A program made the position numbers and the translations under genes. Positions 8,001-23,000 of a stretch of 26,813 nt of DNA are shown in pieces; the first letter of the stretch is position 1; every line of letters begins with the position of its first letter. Source of the stretch: Mnemiopsis leidyi. Lineage: Eukaryota; Ctenophora; Tentaculata; Lobata; Bolinopsidae. The notes below the pieces were generated by a model. The model was not told where the DNA came from. It made no database searches and was given only the letters and a program-made list of their open reading frames with translations. The stretch is from the NCBI GenBank assembly GCA_000226015.1, contig JH152665.1:181609-208421 (forward strand). Direction: 5' to 3'.

Positions 8001-11000
8001 TTATCTGCCTCGAATAGACCTCTCGTGGTATACACAAAGACAGAGTAAGTCAAACTGTCGATTAGATTTTCTACTCGAACTTTCAGCTCCTCGGCCGGCT
8101 CTGCCCTGTCCATGGAATTGTGGAAGATGACGTTGAAAGCTTTGAGTGAGAATTGATAAAGTGGATTGATCTTGTTCAGATCATTGAGGATGAAGTAAAG
8201 AAGAGAACCCCTAGCAGCCGCAGGGCGGTAGAACTCTCTTGCCTCGTTAATGGCAATTTCAGTCTCCTTGGCTTGAGTGACCTGGATTTCGATTTCGTTT
8301 GCCGTTTTCTTGGTATTCTCAAGATTTTCCACCAGCTCAGTGTCACCCAAGAAGTTTCCTTCAGCAGCTGACAGTCTCGAGAGAAGATTGTCCTCGAGAC
8401 CCTTCAGTGTGATCTTAAAATCGTTCTGCTGCTTTGTCAGCTGTGATTTAGTAGCCTCCAGATCTGGCCTCTCCTTTGATACTACCTCGGCAAGCAGCTG
8501 ATCCTCAAGACCATCCCTGGTGACAGTGAAGTTGATCAACGTGCACTGAGCTTGTAACTCTGGCTTGTAATGAGGGTTTGCAAGTTTAGTGTGTAAAATT
8601 AAACGGAAGTTCGGGCTGTAATCTACATCTTTGTCACCAATCTTGATAGCTCGTCCCTTCTTGATGGTATTTCGTCCAATGACAGGATCAAGCACTGGGT
8701 CCATGTCTTCCTCCAAGTTCTCAATAAGAACACAATCTCCGTTTGATATGGCTCTTTCGATAGCCTCAAGATAACCTTTTTGTCCAAGTCGAATAACCTT
8801 CAACTCGTCACCCTCCCTGTTTTTGATCCACTTGATGCCCTGAAGCTGTGGATCCACCATGAGGGGCCATCTTGTCGCATTACAGAGGATGGTAGCGTTC
8901 TCTGTAGACATCCTGTCAGAGGGCAGGCCCTCGTTGTTCCATGAGGCGATGTCAGCATCATCGATCAAAATCTGGAGGATATCCATATCGTCGGTTACTG
9001 GGATCTTATTTTTCTGTTTTTGGAGATAAGGAACGAAGCAGTTGTTCATCAGATCATCTCGGTATCCCTTAGTGAAGTAACCCAGGTAAGAGATGAACGC
9101 TGTAATCATGAGCACATCCCCAGGTAGCTTGGACGCCATCACCTTGAACTCTTCAACACTTTCTGCCCACCTGACGTTCTCCGACGCTAGACCTCCTACG
9201 AGACGATTAGCAAGAGAAATTGTTTTCTGGGTTGTCTCAGCTTCCTGTTGACAGCGGAGTTTATCAGCGGTAGCTTTCTCAAACGAAGCTGTAAGTTCCG
9301 CCAAGTTGTCGTCAAGTTCCTTGATCTTTGCCTTGATCGTGGCCAATTTCTCCTGAGCGGCAGCCAAATCAGAATTAGCCTGAGCCAAAGCCAATCTCTT
9401 AGGTTCGACATCACAGAACACGCGGTAGAAAGTTATAATATTCACAACCCACGCACAAAGACCGGCAGCGGCGAGTGATTTAGATTTCACAAACTCAGCA
9501 TCGAACTCTGGGTTGGAGAGGTAGGGTTCCATAGCTTTGAGGTTATTCTCATGAATGTTTTCCTTGTCATAGTTAATAAGTTGATCCAAGAACTGATCCA
9601 CCTTTGCCATGAGAAGTTTACCTGCCTTCCAGCCTCTGTCTTTCGGGATTTTGTTGGGTGGACTCAGAAGGACTAGCACACCAGCTACAACATTGATCAC
9701 AGCTGGAGGGGGCTGGCCGAACGATTTCAGCTCAGTCAAATTGTTCTTGTTAAGGGTGTCCAAAGCTTGCTGTGCAGCAACAAGAGCAGGCTCGGCCTTT
9801 GCTAGATCTCTTTCACAATCAGACGCTTTTATCGATACTTCTTTGTTGATACCGTCAACTTTAACTTCCTCGGCATCAGCGATTTCCTTTTCTTTGCTGA
9901 CTTTCTCCGTTTCAACTCCGACCTTTTGGATAAGTTTGTCGGCGTCCTCGTTTTTCTGTTTCAGTTCAATTTCCTGAGACGCAAGCTTGGCCTTCAGGTC
10001 GTCAACTTGCGAGGATGTACTCTGTAACTTGAGGAGACCGTTAAGTAGACGATCCATTTTCTGTTGAAGTTCGTTGTGTTTCAAACCCAGCAGTTTCTTG
10101 TACAACTCAATCTGTTCCAAGAAACTCTTTGGGGTGGTGTAGTTGTACCTTCTGTCGTTTGCAAGGTACTGCTTGGATTTCTCGTTACACGTAAGCTGAA
10201 CGTATGCCATGAACTCAGCCACAGAAGGTTTGTATTCTGGCTCAAGCAGATCAAGTTCCTCGAGGAAGGTGGTACTGACGGAAATGAGAGCCTCCTCGGG
10301 CCACTCGTGGAACCAATCAATATTTGTGCAGTTGATAACTGCAGGGAACATCCTGCCTCTAACTCGAAGAGTAGATCCGACGGGAGAGAAGCAGAGGACA
10401 ACCTTGAGAGTCGACCTGATCCTGTCGATAAAGAACCTCCAGCAATTCTCTTGTGAGTCCATTATACCGGCAGCTTTGACTTCATTTCTGACGCCGCTGA
10501 TAATGTCAGCCAATTCGTCGTCCGCAAACAGGTCAGGTATTTCACCAGTTGAAAGCAAGTCATTAATGAGCACAAGGAATTTGTCGTCAGGAACTTGACT
10601 GTCAGTCATCAGGAACATAGTGGGGACATTCTTTACACCGGCTTTCATATACAGCCCGGCAAGATCTAATTTTAGATCAGCAAGACCATAACCTTTACGT
10701 AGAGCAATCTGGAACACCTCCAAGTTACTGATAAAGGCTGCAAGTCGAGCTAGAGACTGCTTGCCGGAACCCCCTACACCGACAAGCAGGGCGTTACCTC
10801 GGGGACTCTCTAAGATTCTGTTGATCCTGCAGACGTGCTCCATGGCATCTCGGAAAAGAACCAAGTTCATCATGGAGTTCATCTCGTTGTAGTTCTCCAG
10901 TGCCTCAACAAGAATGGCGTTGAGAGCCGGGTAGGATGCAACAGGAGCATATTTGACCTCACCGATGCCAGTCGAGAAGTGAGTGTAGATGTTGATCTCT

Positions 11001-14000
11001 GGGTCGAACACTGATTCGTCGACGTCCTCAAAGTTCTTCTTGCAGACATCAACGATCAGTTTGTCGTATGTATCCACATCTTTCTGTTCGATCAGCTTGT
11101 CTCTGTATACTCTGGAAGCTTCGTGCATCCACAGCTGGATGAAGTCTGGAGCAGTTTTGGTAACCTCCGCAGTGGAGTATAGGATACCCTGGTAGATGTT
11201 GCTGAGATCCCTCAAGTTGAAGATGTAGTGGAACTTGATGGCGGTAGGCAAGAAAGTCGAGTTAACTTTAGAATGGAGCTGAATGGAAGCTTGAAGCAGC
11301 TTGTCGAGAGTACGTTTTATGGGAGCGGAGAATTTACCTAGTTCCAAGTGGCCGCTCAGAATGTTGGAGTAGATGGTCGTCTGTGCCTCCTGTCCCGGGA
11401 AACTCACAGCGAAGACACAGAAGTGACGCTGCAGACGCGGGTTGATAGTGAAGGATCCAGCGGTGGGGTTCATGCACGACACGTACTGGGTGTTATGGAT
11501 GTCTTTTAGGGTCATCTTAGCTCTGTCGTACCAATGCATGTAATCAATGTGCTGTCGGATGAGCGTGTGAGGCTCAACAGTGCCGTAGGTATCAACTTCT
11601 GGCATGTTCATGTCGTCAATGAAGTAGATCAGCTTCTTAGATCCGGGAGGTCCGAAGTTCCTACCGGCTTTCTTCTCAAGCGGCTTCTCTAACACGCTCT
11701 GCAACATAGCTGAAGTAGTGTAGTTGTTGAAGGGAACCAGAGTGACGGTATAGTCGTCTCCGAGTTCTCCCATCAATCTGTTCATCAGGACCGTTTTACC
11801 GGTACCTGCACTTCCCACAAGCATGACAGGTCTCTGTCTTTTCATCAGGAGGTTGACGAAGAAACTAAGACGGTGAGTTTCGGACGTTGGCACAAGGGTG
11901 GCTTGGAGTGGTAGGTCAGGATCGTAGGTGAACTTGGGAACCGCCTCTCCCCATGCGATAAACTTCTTAGAGTCGCTGTCGATGTAGTAGTCGAAGACTG
12001 TTCCTTGGGATGGGAACTTGATGGTTTTGAATTCGCTTGACCACCATTTGCTGAACTCTGATCGGTAATCAACTAACTGAAATGAAAGCGCTTAAAGGAA
12101 CAGCTAAGAATTTTCAGCCATTTTGTTTTACAGATTCTATCCACAGTGTTCTTGTGTGTATCTCTCAATTCGGGCATGAAATTTATCTTACTTGAAATTT
12201 ATCTGGCATTATTTTAACTTGTGCACACTAAACGATCAAGTACACTGCTCATTACAAAGATCACACACCTGATCTTGGAACATGGCACCGCCAAAGGCCC
12301 AGACAGCAGCAAAGACGAAGTAAAGCTCGTACAGCTCCTTGTTGCAGTCTGGAGGTGTATTCTCAGGCACCAGGAGTCCCTCAAGGAGGTAACACAACAT
12401 CTTGATCATGGAGATGTCTACCAGTGGAGTGATCTTCTTGAATCTGTTGATGAAACCGATTTAGAACAGCTAAATTCAGAAAAACCGCTCTGGGGACACT
12501 TGTCAAAGTTGATGAAGAATTATTTGTAAAGTTAAGGTTTGTAAATCAGTTCACAACTTTGGAATGCACAATTGTTATGTGAGCAGTGGGCCAGTGGCTA
12601 ATACGGAATCAATCTAGTATCGATTTTAGAATCTAGAACTTACCTGGTTTTAAGAGTTTCAAGACAAATCGGGACATATTTCTCAAACAGGATGATAAGA
12701 TTAGCTTTCTCCGACTGTACTTCTCGAGTATCGATCCAAGATGTCACGAAGGGATTCCAGCCCAGATCAGCCTGGTTGATGTACAAGATCCCGGCTCTGG
12801 ACACAGTGGCCGGCGTGGCAGCTTTGAGATGTCCAATCTCAAACACAAGTCTCATGGTCGGGGTCAGAGGTACACGCTCGTTGGAGGCCAACGTCAGGAC
12901 TTTGTTGTCATCCATGACAGTGTTCAGAGATTCGATCCACATAGGATCAATGTCACCGTCCAGCACGATCCATTTTGGTCCATCGTGGGTGATGTTACTC
13001 TGGTCTCTCATGATGCTGGAGAATAGACCGTCCTTCCACTCTCGAGTTGCGGGGTTGATGTAACCGAACAGTTCGTCGTTTGTCACGGCTTTCGGATTCA
13101 GATCAGACCAGACGGGTTTTCGTTTGAGGTTCTGGTACGTCCGGAAGAGCACCTTGCACAGCTGAGTCTTACCAGTTCCGGCATTTCCGATAACGAAAAC
13201 GGAGTGACGGACTGCCAATAACTCTTCGAATTGTACAACCTACAAGATATCAGGTATGGGCAACTTTTATCATAATATCAGATAAAAAATCATAGCGTGA
13301 AGCACATAGCTTAAAATTTCAGTTATTTATTTTTCATATTAGTACAAAACATGAAAGACCGTCTCGTCGGAAGAGGCTCCGGGAGCAACCGTACCTTAAG
13401 AATAAACTGATCCTCAGGCTGGAGTTTCAGATCCAGAGCAGCTCTCTTGATAGCAGCCTCGTTATCCAGATCTCTCTTCCTAGGTACATCCATAGCTGGG
13501 AACAGATCGCCAATCAGACCCATGAATACAGGCATGTCGTCTGTGATAATCTTGGGAATGTTGAAATCTCTGAGCGCTCTCATCAGGACCTCAGTTTCAG
13601 GCCTGCCACGGTCGCTACGTTTCAAAGCTCCGGCAACCACAAGTACGGACTTGATAGCTCTCAAACCCCAATCGTAGTGATCCTGAAAAATTTTGATGTT
13701 CACAGGTCAGCAGACAAAATTAAACAAGTAATTTCACGGTAAACAAATTATTTACAATAATTTATTTCGAATTAATAGCACCATATTCTTATGGGAACCA
13801 TGTGTGCGGAAAGATCGAAAGGAAGAACCATGGGTTGAAAGATAAGAAGTAAGGAACACGGGCGGAAAGATAGGAAGTGAGAACCATACCTGTTTGGATA
13901 ACAACTCTCTGCAAAGCTCGTAAAGGGTGATGAATTTTCTTGCTAGAAGCCTAGCGTCAATGAAACCTTCAGACATTAACATAATCTCGCAGATCATACC

Positions 14001-17000
14001 GAAATCTGGCACAACCATAGCGCACGGCCTGAAATATGACATAACTTAATAAAACAGGATATTTATAATGGCCAATACCATTCAGTCAAATTCGCCTGTT
14101 AAACAGTGCTCGCAGTACATCGTACAAACAGTTTCGTAAAACAGATTCTCACCTGAACAAAGCCTTTAGGTTCTCGGGAAGTTCAGTTCTGCCAGCATAT
14201 CCAGGGTTCATGGTAATGAAGATACCGACAGTGGCCAACAAGCTGATCTCCTCTCCCTGGAAGGTGAACCTGAGGAGTCTGTCTCTGATAGCATCCTGGA
14301 TACACTTCACCTGAACCGCTACCACGGACAACACCTCGATCGAGATCCTGTTAAACTCGTCGAAACAACCCCAGGCACCTGTGGGATGTGTTCATTATTC
14401 GAGAGTGGTAAAAAAGTGATGTACTGCAGATCTTTGACAATTAGTGTGACTTGCTCCAGGCAGTTGCCAACTATGGTAACTTTTTGATAAGCCTCGCTTT
14501 AGTTTTGGGAATAATCTATCAGTGATAAAATTTGTGTCGGTCTTGTCAGCTAAGTAGTTTCTCAAATTTATAAATAGTCACAGATAGGTTTCATGCAACG
14601 ACTATGATCACAAGGTATGGCCAGACAAAAACATTTAGATAAAGCAGCTTAACTGGCCAGTGGCCACAACATGTTTCTGACTGATCGAATCATCCCAAAT
14701 CTTATGATTTGAAGTGTCCATTTATTTTATCAAACATCAATATTTGACAACCGAACAAAAAGACTGGCTAGGCCTATATTTAAATTCGCTGATACCATGA
14801 CTTAAATTAACCAACTTAAATTGAACTTTATTGCTAAATGGAGACAGGTTCAATTGACACATTGAGTTAATTAATGGGTAGAGATCATTGAAATTTAAAA
14901 CACAAACACCGTTCCTCAGCAGTTTATTCGATATTTGACACTTCAATTTGACTAATTTTGAGGACATATGATTTAATACGACGCGCCGACGAATTTCATA
15001 ACTAATCAGGTCACCACAAAACGAGCAATTTCGATCTATCAAAGATCTCAAAGCGGATTGAAGGTGCTGTTGATCTGCAAGGAAACATCCCTTTAAATTT
15101 TAAAAACCCGCTATCAAAAAAACTTACCAGACTGAGAAAGTCCCTTGTAGATGTTGCCGATAGATTTGTAATCCATCTGCTCGGAACAGTTAAACACATA
15201 CACCATGATACCCAGTGCTCTGCCCAAATCTTTTGTTGTTTCTGTCTTGCCCGTTCCAGCTGGTCCAGCGGGCGCACCAGACATCGTCAAGTGAAGAGAC
15301 TGGGTCAAAGTAATGTAACACCTGAAAATCACAGTCATCAAGGCTCGGCTAGGTAGTAGGTAACAGTTTTAGGGTTATTTATCAGTCAAACAATTAAAGG
15401 GTAAACTGATGCCCAGATTATGTTAAAATGGCCATTTAACTATTATTTTGTTGCTTTTAACGCCACATGACCACATGTATTTACGAGCATTCGTCAAAAT
15501 GTCAAAAAGCAGACTGTGTCTCGACAGACGTATGCAAATAATCTCAGAGTTCTTTGTCTTGAAAAGTTGACGGCATTACCGTGTAACTTTGGTTTCTAAA
15601 TAGAGCACCCATCAGAACGTGATCAAATACCTGTCAGTGAGGGGCGTGATGACGAGTCGAGCGGTGTTACCCAAGTATTCGTTGGAGTATTTGAAGATCG
15701 CATCACAGATGTCCACGAAACACGTGTTCTGTTTATCGTCCCATCTGCGAAAGGTGTCTTTTTATCCTCACTATACTTTCGTAATTCTTGATATTGATCG
15801 ATCTTACAAGGGGTTCACATGGTGGTACTTTATAAACAGGTCATTGTCGCGGTGATACCCGACTCTCGCAGCTCAAAGCTGAATCGTTTCGTTAGAACGG
15901 TAGACGGATATAATCTCGTCAAACAGGTCACATTATGCCTGACGTCAATATTTTTCAATTAATTTGTTATTTGGCACCCGGTAAATGGTTATTTAGATCT
16001 GGCACACGCAAAGCAAAACTTTAAACACAGCTCAGTGAAGGTATCGTATTTGCTAAAATAGCTCCGGCGATGTTGTCGCATTTTAGCTGGACCCAATTAC
16101 TAGGCGAGACATCTGGCATGATCTACTCCCCTACACCACCTTAAAATGAAATAGAAATCCTAAAATGAATAGCTAAGACCAGACTTTCGAGTTTTAGTTT
16201 CGATGCTCTTTGCCTACCTGTGCTTAATCTGACTAAGCCAGGCAAACTCCTGAGCATTTTCTGCCTTCATGGCGATGAGTTTGGCCACAACGTCCCGGTT
16301 GTGGACGTCAATCGTACACACCGTACAGATCTTCTGACGGTCGCCTTTGTTCAGGTCGCCAATTAGTAGGTTAATTAGGGTAATTAACTGAGCAGCCTGC
16401 TTCTTATTGTAATCTTTCAATGCGTTCTCGTAGCCTTCTTCCAGCCGACCGAAGGCTATTTTTACCTGACAATTTTTTTGCAATATTAGCAATAGTGATG
16501 GAACATATTTTTGCTGCGAACGATTTCGTTGATATAGTTCATCTTTAAAATTAAACTCTGGAGTTTCAATTCATTATAACTTGATTAAAAAGATAATGAA
16601 TTTTATGGCACCTATCTATTCACGACGTAAAACAGACTGTCAAGATTGCCGAAAACGCAGTTCTACAGAAAATCGTGAAACTTTGCCCTACCTCAGTTGT
16701 CCACCAGATCTGGTTACCAGCCAGGGCAACCTGAGCAGCATGGTCGAACAGCCACAGATCTCTTGCCTTCTCCTCGTAGGTCACCACACCGTCAGCCACG
16801 TTGCTGTTGATGGTCTTCTGAGACTCAGTCATGACCTTGTTGAGCCAGCTCTCTACCGGGCCGGTGCACCACACAGGATCCCGGAATTCCACGTATTCGC
16901 CTTCGCCGGAGTACATTCCCAGAGCCTCCTTCGTTTGTTCGTCATTCTCCTAAAATTAGAAAAGTGTTATTGTTTCAGCTGGCGTTTTGGAAGAAATACG

Positions 17001-20000
17001 TAATTTCGGTTTCACGGAATGACTATAAAAATACCAGCTGCTAACTTAGTCGTCCTACCTTTTTGAATTCGAGTCTGTGCAAGTTGTCGAAGAGTTTGGA
17101 AAGATGTCGAGCAACAAGTAGAGGCTGGTTTCCTTTGGACAGAATGTCAAGCAGATCAGCTGACGATACAAAGTAGAATCGGGGGAATGCGAGACGTTTG
17201 GTTTCCAAGTATTCGGCCAGAGCTTTTTCGCACAGTGCCAATCGGTCCTGATTTCGGTTTATTGATAAACTTTTTTTCAGCAGAATGAGCAAAAATGCTA
17301 GATTTATCAATCGACAAAATGAATTAGCTATTCGATATTTATGATTTGCGTGTTGACATGGCATTGTAAAATTTAATTTCTATAAACCTGAATATCCTCA
17401 AGCTGAGCAAACAGTCCCTTCTTATTAGTTGCCTCAATAACATTCGGAGTCTTGACCGCTGCTTCCATAAGCTCCTTGAAGTCACTATCGATTCCATCGA
17501 ATCTCAGAGAATCCTCGGGAAGCTGCTTCCTGATGTCCTCTGAACCGATAAAGATAGATTCGAGATGTGACCAGGTGCGCTGTACTTCAAACCAGATCTG
17601 GATTACCGAGTCAGCGGTAGAAAGCTTGGTTTGCCAGGAAGACACCTCTTCCAGGAAGTAAGCGATGTATTTGCTGGTCATCAAGTTTTGCAGTTGTACC
17701 TGAGAGGATGGGAGTTATTTGGATTTGTTTGTCTAGTTGACAAGATCAAATGTTGCATTTTGATGGCATCTAAGATTTGTGCATGCGAACATTTTGATTA
17801 GTGTTTGATCATCTGAAATTAAATTCATCAAAATTTTTATAGATATATTAGGACGTCCAAGATATAATGGCACCGAATATTAATCACAATGGCTAAAATG
17901 CTCACCTACGTTTGATTTCACTTCGCACGTTTGAAGATACGAATCTTCTTTATAATAGTATTTACTCACTTGGTTGTCCTCGAGTGTTTCAATGAGCTCT
18001 TCAGACGATCTTAGAAGTGGAGTCTTGGTTCGGAGATGTTCATCGTGTTCGAACTCCATAACACTCCAAGTTGAGTCAAGCTCTTTGAGCACCTGATCAC
18101 ACACAGGTTAATCTTTTTAAGTATTTATAGTATTTAGCTGCCATTTTAGAAAGCTAGTTGATTTTTAAACGTTAATTTTAAGCGTTAGCCGTTTTTAAAT
18201 TGTATTCTAGATGATTGTTGAGGTAAAAATTAAAACACCGCCATTTAAGCAACAGGACTGGGTTTTGGATTAGTTTCTTTGTGTCTGACTTAGTTTCTAT
18301 CTTGACCTGAGAGCCAACTCTTGCATATAAAGCAAGTAGTCTAACTGATTTCAAGCCTATAACTTAATAGATCAATGCGCATGAATTTAGAAGCAAAATT
18401 CTGCCTCTGTTTTAGTAACATTTTCAAAATCAATAAACGAACTCAACAAGAATATCCAACCTTCTCCATGTTCAATTCTTTGGTAGCTTTGTCGACTATA
18501 TTTCTCACTTCATCTTCAAACTCGTGGAGATTCAAAGCAAGAAGATCGTTAAGTGTCGTTTTGTCGTCCATGACGAATCGTACCTGTTAGTAATCAAGCA
18601 TTAGTTCCTCTCATCTATGCTCCAGAACGAGTTTCCATCATCAATTTTTTTTTGACAAATTTGAATAATATTTTTTCGTCGGTTTTTCTGTTGAACGCCT
18701 GTATACCGTCATCTTATATATGAAATCCGACAAATTCTATCTATGTATAACGTGTGCTGTGGGTAGATTAAGGTTCTTAGGTGAAGGTTCTAAAGAAAGC
18801 TCGAGACAAAACGATCCGTTTAACGTTCTTACCTTCGTGGTCTGCATAAGTTGTAGCCAATGTCGCTCTCGGATAGCAGGGTTCTGTAGCTCGGTTACCG
18901 CTCGAAGTGACGTCACCATGTTCTTAACATTGCTTTCTAGACCACTGGGGAAGGGAGAATAAATAAGTTCGGCTGTTTAGTATCCTGTAAAGACTTTAAT
19001 ACAGACTTCTAAGAAGCTTTGACAAATACTTGGTTTTGTCGACACGTGTTCAAATCTGTAAACCAAATCTTCTGATCAAGTCACACATTGCAGTCTAACA
19101 ACAGTCTAGATACAAAACGATATCTCCCTCTATACTCGATACCAGCTCATGACCTGCCAGGCAACAGTGAATAGGTTCACTTTCTGAGACCCCTGATGTT
19201 TGTGCGATCTAACGAATATTAGGACGTGATTGCCAGGACGATAAATAAACAACAACACAATACAGGAAGTTCTACTACCGAGACATGACACCACAGTCAG
19301 TACCTGTATACGTCCCACGCACGCATCTCTTTGTCCATTCCTCTGATTTCCTTGACAAACTTCTTGCACTCCACCTCCATACTCTCGACATCGATCTGCG
19401 TCCAGAGCGTAGTTTTCCAATCGTCAAAACAGCTCGTCACGAGCTCTGTCATGTCCCAACATGTCTGAAACACACATGCCATCATGTCATCATATTTTCA
19501 AGTGACACATTATCGTAAATTCTATTGATGACATAATGACATTGTAGAATGTCATCATTGTATGCCACAAGTTACTATCTTGTCTGGGAGGACGGGAGGT
19601 GTCACGTGGCAGCGATTAATACGATCACTTTATGAAAAAACATTTAAAATGATCCGAAAATTTATTATATCGCCAAGAATATTACTATTGATGTCTATTT
19701 CATGTTTAAAAGTGTTTGTGATAGGGAATATATGTAAAATTTAATATTCGAAGTACCAAGACAATAAATCAATCTTCATAAGTATATAATTTTCATACAC
19801 TGCTTGAAAAATACTTAATATTGCTTAATATATTTAATATTTTTTCGAGCTTTCCAAGGAACTTAACCAAAGTGATTGCCATAATTGTATATGAAACTGC
19901 TTTTGATTAATACTTGAATCCTTTGAGGCAATGATTATGAAGTACTGTCATTGATTAACCAATACGTAAAACCGACAACGGTCGAAATCTAGAATCTAGA

Positions 20001-23000
20001 TAACCACCAAAAACCATTAAGTTCGATAACTACTATTTGTGTCACGGAACTTGACGGTGAGCCAAAAATATAAGAGAAAAAAATATCGTAAATAAATGAG
20101 AATATCGTGAGATTATAGGGTGAAATCGAGGTTAAAGGTTCGAATAGTTTTATCTAGGCGAGCTTTAGGGAAAATTCCAAATAGAAAACTATTACTATAC
20201 TAAAAACCAAATATTGGCGGCATGCAAATAGGATTGACAACTTAACCCAAAACAGTTACCTTCAAGAGTTTAACTTCCCTCCTGCAGCCTTTAAGCTGTT
20301 TGAACTCTGGCATGTTGACTTCGAAGAGCGATGCACTATCGGCCAGCCCCTTCATTTCGACTTCCATGTCAGTTATCTTGAGGTGCATCTCATCTAGGTT
20401 ACCGTACACCCCTTCACTCGTGTATTTGAAGGGAGCTTCCTTTCGGAACATTCTGAAATTAGGCAACTTAAGACATTTTAAGGCGAGAATTTGTTCAGTC
20501 TTCATCAAAGGACACATTTGTAACCAGAATCGATTTTTTAGGACAAAGTTATTTGTCCTGAAAGATATCCAGTTAAAGGACAATATGATGCCCGTGCAAA
20601 TAGCAACCTCTTTTTCGGTTACGCAAGAATTGTAAATCCCTGCGAAGTCTTAAGATCTCAAAGCCATTTTACCCATTCGAACTGACTTGTAAATTTATTG
20701 AGTATCATCACTTAATCTTAATCTTCTCTAACTTGTTCAAAATCGTTTTCTTCTGTGGAATCACTTAATCCTGGCCTAGATGCTATTCAACCATACTATT
20801 GTAAGCATTTATAAGTAAGTATATGTAGCCCGTTAAAATCGAGTATCATGTGGTATGAATATACTCATAATATTTCAACTTTCTGACATCAGGAAAGCGC
20901 TTTCCAGACCATGAAATCTTATACTACAGTCCCAAACGGTTACTTACTCTCTAAATTCGTGCTGTTTGACATCGAAACTGGTGCATTTTCTGCGTATTAT
21001 TGCCACTTCGTTGGCCTGCAGTGGTGCAACCTGTTGTTTTACCATGACGCCCTGTTTCTTTACGTTGTTCCATTGTTCAGGTAGTTCCTGGAAGAAGTAC
21101 AGTGAGTTTTACACGTGCTTATCTCACAAAAGTTTCTGCCAAGTTTATAACAGCATAAAAATGCATATTTCTGACAGATTCTTTTATCATGATAATTAGG
21201 CTCGATATAGGCATACAGTTTTTTTGGTTTCTATTTAACCTGAAGTTGCTGATGGACTTCCTCGCTCATTTCATGATCGTAACTCTTGAGAAGGTCGATT
21301 GTCTGTTTCAGAGGTTCGAACATCTCATCCGTAGTCGCTGCTCGATCTCGCACATTCAGCAGATGTCCCATACAGGCCACCTGCCAAGGTTTAGTAGTTT
21401 GATTTTGTTTTATGTAGACGAGAATGTCAGGTATGAATGTCAGAAATTGCTTTTAGTAAGATGACCGTAGTCCGGAGGTAAAATCAGGATTACAAAACCC
21501 AAAAATTATGTCTCAAAAACTTGATGCTATAATTGAGTAATTGGAAGTTCTAACTCACCAATCCCTCGTAATCACCGTCTTCAACCTCCACGCCAAGTCC
21601 TGACGTGGTAACCTTGATGAAGTCCTGGAGGTTTTTCAGGCTGTTTGTGACGTGATCAATAAGGTGAGTCTTGAACATGAGACTCCACTTTCGGACCACG
21701 TTCAGGAGGTTCTGCTTGAACGGTCGAATGCTAAGACGGAACCACTGGTCAAAGACATACACGTCTGGCAGTGCTGCGACCTCGTCGTACAAAGTTTCGT
21801 AGGTGTCCATCTAGGGAAGGTAATTGTTCATTTCAGGAACGATAAGTGTCACGATATGAGCCGATTTTAACTGTCAGCTGCCATAACGATATTTATGGAA
21901 TGATATTTATTATCTGCAGTCCGCAGGTCCGATTACTTATTATGGTTTTGATGCTTATTTTTCCACTGAAGTCAAATTTCTAATTTGATATCTTTTAAGA
22001 TCCGTCGACCTCGGACTTGCCTATAATCAAAGTTCAAACATTGCCAGTTGCGGATAAGAATCGTTGTAAGTAATGCTCATGTCAGATCAGACAAAACTGC
22101 CTAACATCTGCATCACCCTGTTGACATGACTATTTAGAAGGTAGAACTTGAAAGCTTATCATCACGGTCAGACAAGCGACAGCTTTATTGCAACCAACCA
22201 AGAAATTTAGAAAGACTCGGCTCATGTTTGGTTTATCAAAGTCAACTGTTTAACAGTGCACTGACTTGCACTTCAAGATTCATAAATCAAGTTAGGTTAG
22301 TGATTTCAATAGCGTCACGATTAAACTTGTCACATGACATGGAAATTGTAGGGGTTTACAGTTCCTTTAATTTCAGCGAAATTCACGCGAGGCAGCTTCA
22401 AGAGGAGCTGATCTGTTCTATAAAACTGGTCACAAAAGTAGTGGAACAAGTTAAAGGAAACCAGGACGGAGAGACTTGATCTTAGAACTGTCTAAGCGCA
22501 AGATAACATTTATACTTGGCACCCAATGCTATAAGAAATGCAATGACACTTGTTCTTTGAACTGTTCAAAAGTTAAGACCCATAGAGGGGGCCTAGACAA
22601 AAAGATTGTCAAGAATGAGGGAGCTGGCAAGTGAATCAGAAACAGTTTTAATTGGACGCTGATCTGTTGTTTGGACATTTTCACGAATGAAAGGCATGTG
22701 CGCTAACCTGTTATTCTAACTATTCAAGAGCGAAAAGACAGTGACTAGATACACGACGCTGACCTGTTCTTTAAACTGTTCAAGAGTAGGTGGACACTCA
22801 GGAACACCATCTTCCCCAGCGTTCTCTATCTCCTCCTGAGTCAACACGTGATTGTAGAGCAGGAACTGTCTCAGAAACTCGGCCCTGTTTTCCGTCCACA
22901 AGTAAGAGTAATTCTCAAACTGGTTTCTTTGTTCGATAGCCTGAAATTTTAGAATGTCAGGATTCCAGTTGAGCTTGCTAACTTTCATTTTCATAGCACG

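Noticed and set aside
9609..10598. Plus-strand ORFs of 120-130 codons antisense to the dynein giant exon (9609-9977, 10064-10456, 10209-10598)
   Set aside because: They lie opposite strongly conserved dynein coding sequence and show no family features; their length follows from codon usage of the real strand.
6808..12076. Processed pseudogene or retrocopy inserted here
   Set aside because: The frame is intact, joins in phase to surviving exons on both sides and carries parts not duplicated in the flanking exons, so it is an exon of the live gene.
14737..15051. 104-codon minus-strand ORF in a dynein intron
   Set aside because: AT-rich, no motif, and it overlaps no alignable dynein segment; the dynein protein is continuous without it.
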